A program made the translations under genes and the position numbers. Below, piece by piece: positions 56,870 through 64,000 of a DNA stretch of 64,000 nucleotides (position 1 is its first letter; every line of letters starts with the position of its first letter). The notes under the pieces were generated by a model. It searched no databases and was not told where the DNA came from. It was given only the letters and a program-made list of their open reading frames with translations. This DNA comes from Pleurodeles waltl (taxonomy: Eukaryota > Chordata > Amphibia > Caudata > Salamandridae): the NCBI RefSeq assembly GCF_031143425.1, contig NC_090442.1, forward strand, positions 427,817,776 through 427,881,775, written 5' to 3'.

Positions 56870-59800
56870 ATGCAGGAGTATAATATTATAACATGGAATG
56901 TGCACGGCATGGCCATGCTGGGTAGGCGACACCGCATATATGCTTGTCTCAAACGCTGGGGGGTGCACTTTGCTATACTGCAGGAAACGCACTTGCTGGG
57001 TGGTGATTTACAGGCACTGAGGAAGCGCTGGCGTGGTCAGGTACATTGCACGTCCTCTTCGGCCTATGCGAGAGGAGTGTTGATGTGGATAGCACCCAGG
57101 ATCCCCTATGTGTAACATAAAGTAAAGGTAGATGTGAATGACAGATACATAGTGCTGGAGGGGATACTAGATGGTAAGCCGCTAACCATAGTGGGGACTT
57201 ATGCCCCCAACAGCGCGTTAGGTGAATTCTTCCAGACTCTGACTCCTGCTTTATCGACTGACCCAGCTGTGCCTGCCATATGGGGCGGGACTTTAATTGT
57301 GTCCCGGATGTGTTGGTAGATCGCTCATCTCCGCCACTGAAGGGAGCCGTGAGCACTCAAAACTCTGCTTTGCTGACAGCTAGGGCTAGAGATGCCGGAG
57401 TGTATGACATGTGGCGCATGGGACACCCAACGCATAGGGAGTACTCTTTTTATTCCTCATTACATGACATACACACCAGAATAGACTTGATGTGGGGGAC
57501 TCCTTCTGTGTGCTCTTTGATCAAAACCTCTGGTTATTTGGCTAGGATGGTGTCCGACCATTCCCCCTTGCTGTTTACTGTGAAATGGGGGAGAATGTGC
57601 TCCGCAATACCCACATGGTGTCTGAGAACCGAGGCACTACTAGACGCTGCATTGAGAGGACTTAAATGCTTGCATTAAAAATTACTGGGCAGTAAAGACT
57701 GGGTCCACTGGTTTGAGAGCCACAGAATGGGATGCACATAAGGTTGTAGTAAGAGGACACTGCCTTTCCGCCTCGTGGGGGGGGGGGTGCCGCTCGCTAC
57801 CCAATGAAGTTGTCACCTTAGAGAAGGACCTACGTACACTGGAAATAGCAGTTGCACAGCGCATGGTGTCATTTGAGTCTCTAGGGGTGAAACGTAGGGC
57901 GTATGAGGAGGCGGATCAGCAACCCCGCAGACATGATTATAACTACCATCTTACCTGCCTACATACGGAGGGTGATCGCTCGGGGAGGCTTTTGGCATGG
58001 CTGTTATGAGAGGAGCAGCAGCACACTCTAATTGGGGCTATATGCTTGACTAGCAGGACAGTGGTGTCTTCGCAAGAAGCAATTAATAATGCCTTTAAAG
58101 ATTATTACATGGGGCTATAAAGACAGCGTCCAGCATGTGATGCTCAACAGCTGGAGTCCTTCCTCGGCGCTGCGCCGCTCATGAGGCTATCGGCGCTGCA
58201 TGTGGCGGCGCATGATGAGCCCCTCAGACCGGAAGAAATTTCTGTGGTCATAACGTAAACAGCTTGTAATAAAACCCCAGGGGTAGATGGTCTACTGATA
58301 GAGTACTATACCACCTATGCTCAGCATTTGTCGCATCCTTTGCTGTCTACGTTTGAGGGGGCTTGGGCCCGAGGATTACTCCCAGCATCCCAGAGAGAGG
58401 CGCTGATTGGGGTGCTCCCTAAGCCTGGTCGGGATCCCATGGATGTGAAATCATTTAGATTGCTGTCTCTCCTTAATTTGGATTGCAAAATCTTAGGTAA
58501 AGTTTTGGCGAATAGACTAGCTCTAGTTATACACACATTGTTTCATGAAGATCAGAGCGGATTCATACCCAGTCGAAACACGTTCCTAAACATCCGCAGA
58601 TTATTAAGCATTATTGGCGATACTCCTAAAGAAGCATATGAAAATGTGGCCGTGTCCCTGGACATAGAAAAAGCATTCAGCACCATGGGCTGGGATAACC
58701 TGTTTGTCACGCTGCGCTCCATGGGGTTTGGACCGGGCTTCGTGCGTTGGGTGCAGACTCTGTATGCTGACCCCTCCGCTAGGGTAAAGACAGGCGGAAT
58801 AATATCAGAGAGCTTCACCATAGGCAGAGGAACGAGACAGGGATGTCCATTGTCACCACTGTTGTTTGCTCTCGAATGGAACCATTGGCCGCTATGCTTA
58901 GAGCTAAGGCCGCACAGTAGGGGATATATTGCATGGGAACATATCACATTATATCATTATATGCTGACAACACACTGATTTACTTAGAGAGGGGTAGGTC
59001 CACCATCCCTGACGTGATGTCCTTGTTGGATCTGTATGGCACAATTTCGGGCCTGCAGGTTAACTGGTCCAAATCCTGTTTGTTTCCTATGGTGGAGTTG
59101 CCAGCGGAGTTGAGGGAGGCGCTTCCCTCAAGCCGGCTGAAGTGGTGCTTGGACACTTTTAAATATCTGGGAGTGCAAATATATCACAAGACTGACGACA
59201 TGAGGGACGGCAACCTGGGACGCGTGCTTTGCTCCATGAAGAGATCACTTCAGTTCTGGTGCTCACTTCCTCTCTCTTCCCTGGGGAGGGTGGCAGTGGC
59301 AAACATGGTGATATTGCCAAGGCTCCTTTACTATTTCACTGTGCTACATCTAGTTGTCCTTTCGTGACAACTATTTCTTTCGTGACCTTAATAGACTGCT
59401 GCTGGGGCTCATCTGGGGCCGCAATAGGCCCGAGCCACTCTCAGCACCCTGCAGCACCCATTATGTGAGGGTGGGCTGGGAGCACCAAACTTTGAACAGT
59501 ATTATGCGGCAGCGCTGCTGCAGTGGCCATTATATTGGCTGAACAGACCTAAATTGCCTGAGACGACATGGGTGCGTGAGCAACTGCAAGGTGTTCCTAT
59601 CTTCACGTGGATTACTGATCATACAGTGCAACATGTATATGACAATTATTTACTGTTATCAGCACATGTTTGCTGGCGGAGATATATATAGAGGGGCAAA
59701 TCCTGCTCTCCATAGTCTCCTCTCATACCATTGGGCCAAATACCTGGAAGCACACAGCTACTTAAACACCACTACATAACACCATGGGTGGAGGCAGGAA

Positions 59801-60628
59801 TAATGACCGTGGGGGATTGCTTTGACAATGGCACACTGAAGTCATTTGAAACCATTAAGGATCTGACCTCGGTGAGTTCAGGACAATTCATGACGTATTA
59901 CGCTATATGCCACCTGATCAAAAAAACATGGAAGCAGGGGAATCAGAAACCCAAGACTTCTCCTGCTCTACACTTATTGCTCTCAGAGGGTGCTCAGAAG
60001 AAAGAAATCACTAATTTATACAAAGCTCTGAACATAGTAACCGCGAATGGTGTTGGGGTTGCGGGACGCAGATGGAACTCTGTGCTCCCCAATCCCTTGT
60101 CCTCTGAGGAGTGGTCTGCAGCCCTTCAGCAAGTACAGAGAGTGTCAAGGAACCCCAGGTTCTGCTATACTCAATTTAATTGTATACACCACACGTATTT
60201 GTCTCCATCTCGGGTTCAGCGCATATACCCTGAGTCTGCGCTGGCGTGCCCCTGCTGCGGTCATCATGCAGTGCACTTCTATCACATGGTCTGGGACTGT
60301 GGCCCCTTACAGAGGACCTTGTTTGATGTAGTAGCAGAAGTGTCCGACATTACAGGTCACGTGTTCATGTCTGTTGGGGGTAGGTGTTAGAATAAGGAAA
60401 CACAAATACATTCAAAAGTTTGCTGACCTGGAGTTCATCATGTACAAACGGCTGATTGCCATGAACTGGAAGGCACCTAGAGCACCGGAGATACCTAGCT
60501 GGCGTGCACTGAAATTGCGATGGGTGGGTGTTGAAACACGTGTGCTGCGGGCGTTGCGGGACAGGGGTCAGGCACACACGGGCTATGACGTATGGGAGAC
60601 ACTGGTGACTAAACTGGAAGCGTCATAA
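56870..60628 (+). pseudogene. L1-like ORF2 (endonuclease-RT), broken
   Basis: The start is likely ATG 56870 (MQEYNIITWNVHG, the endonuclease N-terminus); AILQETHL follows. A stop lies at 57113. The GRDFNCV block (57283) has lost the first Gly-Asp context and sits in a shifted frame. SDHSPLLFTV (57554) ends the endonuclease. RT: RLLSLLNLDCKILGKVLANR (58460), DQSGFIPSRNT, VSLDIEKAFSTMGWDNL and GTRQGCPLSPLLFALE. The YADD box reads YADN (about 58967), one G-to-A change in the second catalytic Asp. The C-terminus keeps a Cys/His cluster (ACPCCGHHAVHFYHMVWDC, about 60245). Several stops and at least three frameshifts make it inactive. Confidence 0.9.
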
Positions 60629-61032
60629 CACAAGGGTAATATTCAAGGGGCTTGCATTGGTTAAGCATACCAGAGATAAGAGGAGACCATCACAATAAGA
60701 GGGGAGGAGACTATACTATCATCGTGCACATATCACCAGCTGAATGCGAGCACAACAGAAGATAGATTAGTTACAGCGGAATACATGTTTGTGATGTGAT
60801 GCAGTGGCTAGTGTGTTTTGGGGCAGATGGAATAGACTTGGTGCGCCCATGGCACTTGGCTGTGCCACGTGTTATGACAGTACTCCATGTCATTAAATAC
60901 TGACTGTACTGTCTGATGTTTAGGACATACATTGATTAGTAAACCTGTGAACTGCTGTCCTGCTAATTTTTGAAGTGTGTTTTGTATTGACCCAATTTTT
61001 GTATTTGTAAACTTATGTTTTGCGATTAAAAT

Positions 61033-61038
61033 AATAAA
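61033..61038 (+). terminator. L1 poly(A) signal
   Basis: AATAAA 16 bases before the end of the A-rich tail and its target duplication. Confidence 0.7.
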
Positions 61039-62990
61039 ACAGATTTAAAAAAAAATCCTCAACAAATCAACCTCCGTCATCGCACCTCAACTACATGCCG
61101 AGATCAATGCCATCCTCATAAAAAACCAAGGCGGACCCAAAGGACCTCAAGAACTTCCAGCCTAACTACCTGCTCCCCAAAAGTCATTGAGAAGGCTGTC
61201 AACAGACAACTAACCGTTTTCCTAGAGGAGAACCGCACCACGGACGCTTCCCAATCCGGATTCCACAGCAACCGCAGCACCGAAACTGCCTTCATCGCCA
61301 CCACCGACGACATCAGAAACATACTGGACAGAGGCGAAACTGTGGCCCTCATTCTCCTGGACCTCTCGGCCGCATTCAACACCGTCTGCCACCACACCCT
61401 ACGCTCACGCCTCAGCAATGCTGGAATCCGTGACAGAGCCCTGGACTGGGTCATCTCCTTTCTTACCGGCAGAACCCAGAAAGTCCGCCCCCCCCCATTC
61501 AGCTCGGAGGCAACCAAAATCATCTGCGGCATACCACAGGGTTCATCCCTCAGCCTGACCCTCTTCAACATCTACATAGCCCGGCTCGCTAACATCGCCT
61601 GATCCCACAACCTCAACATTATCTCGTACGCTGACGACACCCAGCTGATCCTCTCCCTCACCAAGGACTCCGCCAAGACCTACCACCATGAAGGAATGAA
61701 GGCCGTCGCTGAATGGATGAAGAGCAGCTGCCTCAAACTCAATTCTGATTAGACAGAAGTTCTCATCTTCGGCTCCACCCCCTACTCATGGGATGACTCC
61801 TGGCGGTCTGCCACTCTCTGAACCACTCCAACTCCCACCGACCATGCACGCAAGCTAGGATTAATCTTGGACCCCTCACTATCCATGACCCACCAAGTCA
61901 ACACCATCTCCTCCTCCTGCTTCAACACCCTCTGCATGCTATGAAAGATCTACAAATGGATACCCACCAAAACCAGAAGAACAATCACCCAAGCCCTCGT
62001 AAGCAGCAAACAAGACTACAGCAATGCCCTCTACGCAGGAACCACGGCCAAACTCCAAAAGAGGCTGCCATGCATACAGAACACCTCTGGACGCCTCATC
62101 CTGGACATCCCCTGCCACTGCTACATCACAGAACATCTGAAAAACCTGCACTGGCTCCTAGTCAAACTCCTCACCCACGCTCACAAAGCACTGCACAACA
62201 CTTCACCAGAAATACCTCAACAGATGACTCTCCTTCTACACCCTGACCCGCCATCTCCTCTCTGCCGACCTCACCCTCGTAACCGTTCCACGCGTCCGCA
62301 GAACTACAACCGGTGGTAGATCATTCTCGCACCTCACTGCCAAAACGTGGAACACTCTTCCCACCCACCTGCGCTGGACCAAATACCTCCTTATCTTCAG
62401 GAAACTTCTCAAGACCTGGCTGTTCCAGCAGTTACAGCATCTTCCCCCCACCTTCTTCCCCCCCTCCTCAGCGCCTTGAGACCATCACGGGTGAGTAGTG
62501 CGCTTTACAAATCCCTGATTGATTGATTAAATGGGCCAGGGGCAAAAAAGTAGCAACCACAGCCGGGTTCACGGGTGGTGAGAAACTAAATACTTCCACC
62601 ACTTCACGAAGATTAGCTTTAGGCATTTTCTGAAAAAAGCCAGAAATGGAGAAGTGAGATTCATAAAGTTGCTGCTGGGAGCTTCCATGGCCACACATGG
62701 ATTTCTTTGATTTTGGCTTTTGAGAGGGAGTAGAAGGAGTAACACACCCAGAGTGTTGTTTCTTTATTGTCATCAGTTTCCCTGGTACTCCTCGAAATCA
62801 ACTCCTGAGCACAGGTCAAGTCAACTGACGGGCCTCACAACCATGCTACACACTCCTCATGTATATCCACAGGGCACCAACGCATCAAGTACAGAAACAG
62901 TGGTGGACTCTGCTCTGTTGATATTTGAATCACAAGCCACTAGCTGCACTTGCCGCCTTCTCCCCCTGTAAACCTTGCCGTAACTGCCAC

Positions 62991-64000
62991 CCTATCCCAG
63001 CGCCAGAAAGAACACCAACTTGTCGTTCGATGCTGGAAGAACTACTAGCTACTATAAAACTCACACAATTTCACAGGATCTCTGTTTCAAATTAATTTGA
63101 TGCTTTTGGTACCTTCCTCCAGTGCCCCCTCTCCCCCTTAAAGTATAACACACGACTGAGAGTCTGCAAGGTCCGGCACCGGCATGCTAGTACACTGCAC
63201 TCAGCACAGATGCATTGCACTTGGTAGCACAGGGTTGGTGCAATATTGTTGCACAAGGTCATTATTAGGTTATTATTAGGGTAGAAAGCCCTCTCCTTTA
63301 TTTTCACAAGTATGACTCGTTGACTTCTAGATGTTTGCCATCATCATGTTTGCCTTGTTGTTCAATAATTAGGCAGCGCAGTACCTTGCGGGACCAATAT
63401 GTCTATTAATTTGAGCCTTGAGTTTTGCACGTTGAGCTTATGTCCTTTGTATCATTTTGCCCAACCAACCAACTGACAACCTCAATCAACCTCCAGCCTT
63501 TAGTCCAACTTTTAGCCTCCAACAGATTTTCTAGAATTATCTAGTATGTTCTAGAATAACGAGTAAAGGGCATGCAAAGTTGAGCTTGAAGCTTAAAGCA
63601 CTTCAAGAGGGTAGGTCAAGGGGCCAAAACGAAGGAAGCGTAGGCACAAAAAGAGATGTAAGGTGGGTGCAGTGGGGTGGGGGGCATGCCCGGGCCACAA
63701 GCTGCATCCGAAACCTAGACGAATCGCATTCGCACAGGAGGTCCAGCGATGCAGCGGGACCTAAGCCCACTGCACCCACAGATTCAGCTCCCCCCCCCCC
63801 AGTTCAGAGCTTCCCTGAACTACACTCTGTCCTCTGCGCCATACCTCAACCATGGCCTCAAACACTGCCTCAGTACTTTCCGCCTGCCAGCCCAGCTGCC
63901 GGGCTGGGGCCTTGCTAGAACTTGGCGACTGTAGGGAGCAGCACGGAGTAATAGCGGGGAGAGGCGAGAGGCTATCGGCTGAGGTCAGCAAACTGTTGGA
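62991..64000. other. No gene seen
   Basis: Mixed sequence with a C-run near 63792 and short frames only (112 codons at 63580-63918, low information). No recognised repeat border. Confidence 0.5.

Larger units (their letters stand above)
54501..61054 (+). mobile_element. Full-length L1-like LINE (Tx1/L1 type), 6554 bp
   Basis: Starts GCATGGGGGCGTGGCCAAGA, the GGCCAAGATGGCGG-type 5' end seen in many vertebrate L1 elements. It contains a 5' UTR, ORF1 (55137-56138), ORF2 (56870-60628), AATAAA at 61033-61038 and an A-rich tail (61046-61054). It is flanked by a 12-bp target duplication with one mismatch: ATCATCAACAAA (54489-54500) and ATCCTCAACAAA (61055-61066). It splits the CR1-like element. Confidence 0.92.
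54224..62478 (+). pseudogene. CR1/L2-like LINE ORF2 fragment
   Basis: Before the L1: a linker segment (VYLASYFHCKIADITTAS). After it: SQSGFHSNRSTETAFIATTD (about 61250), LILLDLSAAFNTVCHHTL (about 61350), WVISFLTGRTQ, CGIPQGSSLSLTLFNIYIA (about 61520), SYADDTQLIL (about 61630; the catalytic Asp pair is intact), then KLNSD, a LILDIPCH-like block and LRWTKYLLIFRKLLKTWLF. In-frame stops (for example near 61601 and 61750) and frame changes make it inactive. It is better preserved than the CR1/L2 copies at 20-26 kb, implying a later insertion. Confidence 0.85.
54080..62528 (+). mobile_element. CR1/L2-like LINE, 5'-truncated, interrupted by L1
   Basis: Pieces 54080-54488 and 61067-62528 belong together: linker (KELSNPSSNANDIPPSPDLC) before the L1, RT and C-terminus after it. 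The 3' end is CGCTTTACAAATCCCTGATT followed by GATTGATT repeats, the tandem 3' tail of these elements. AAATGG duplications flank it (54074-54079 and 62529-62534). It landed in the older minus-strand LINE. Confidence 0.85.
52003..62773 (-). pseudogene. Old LINE ORF1-like region, split by an 8.4-kb insertion
   Basis: Starts at 62773 (MTIKKQHSGC) and is open until the insertion at 62528. It resumes at 54079 as broken frames down to 52003 (for example 53709-53347, 53280-53041, 52974-52756, 52783-52517, 52251-52003). Composition is Ser/Pro/Lys-rich upstream, with a segment in 52251-52003 (EIEELRLVKSNAIKNVAIYTF) that could be an RRM-like or coiled-coil part. Assignment to ORF1 rests on position upstream of the endonuclease and on the open start. 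The domain content is uncertain. Confidence 0.45.
47735..62990 (-). mobile_element. Old APE-type LINE, interrupted by CR1-like and L1-like insertions
   Basis: The minus-strand order is an ORF1-like region starting at 62773 and continuing at 54079-52003, endonuclease at 51693-51185, RT at about 50465-49560, and a C-terminal region at 49431-48553. The 3' end is near 47735, with AATAAA on the minus strand at about 47745. The stretch 54080-62528 is a later insertion flanked by AAATGG duplications. The clade is unresolved. The 5' end is approximate. Confidence 0.7.

Overview
This 64-kb window looks like intergenic DNA from a very large, repeat-filled vertebrate genome. The mix of Harbinger, Ty3/gypsy, CR1/L2-like, L1-like and kilobase-scale LTR repeats points to a salamander or newt (Pleurodeles-like). 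That species guess rests on remembered repeat families, not on any marker gene. I found no host gene, tRNA, rRNA, CRISPR array or prokaryotic signal. Almost everything I can interpret is a transposable element, many nested inside one another.

Layout. 1-158 is the end of a Harbinger DNA transposon cut by the window edge. 289-6495 is a complete Harbinger element (HB1). About 7.9-16.9 kb is a decayed Ty3/gypsy element on the minus strand. It is split by a 170-bp fold-back MITE (9349-9518), a large solo LTR (9677-14663) that itself holds a second solo LTR (10157-12327), and a Harbinger MITE (15142-15691). 17.6-26.7 kb holds several LINE fragments, a MITE candidate and an inverted pair of an unclassified repeat. 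27.3-33 kb holds LTR copies, one carrying a SINE-like insertion. 33-37.7 kb is unassigned. 37676-46945 is a second complete Harbinger element (HB2) in the opposite orientation. 47.7-63 kb is an old minus-strand LINE, interrupted by a CR1-like LINE (54080-62528), which is interrupted by a full-length L1-like element (54501-61054) with an intact ORF1.

The most interesting system is the pair HB1/HB2. Both carry the same three genes in the same arrangement: (i) a HARBI1-like DDE transposase with a tiny first exon close to one end of the element; (ii) a Myb/SANT-like gene (here Myb-A) lying antisense INSIDE the first transposase intron, with its own introns at matching positions; (iii) a second Myb/SANT-like gene (Myb-B), convergent with the transposase at the other end. 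The transposase first exon is 83 nt in both copies and its ATG lies exactly 328 bp from the element end in both. The usual Harbinger pattern is a transposase plus one Myb-like protein, so two Myb-like partners, one nested in a transposase intron, deserves attention. Behind Myb-A both copies carry minisatellites of related sequence, which create long spurious ORFs. All copies here are inactivated by stops or frameshifts.
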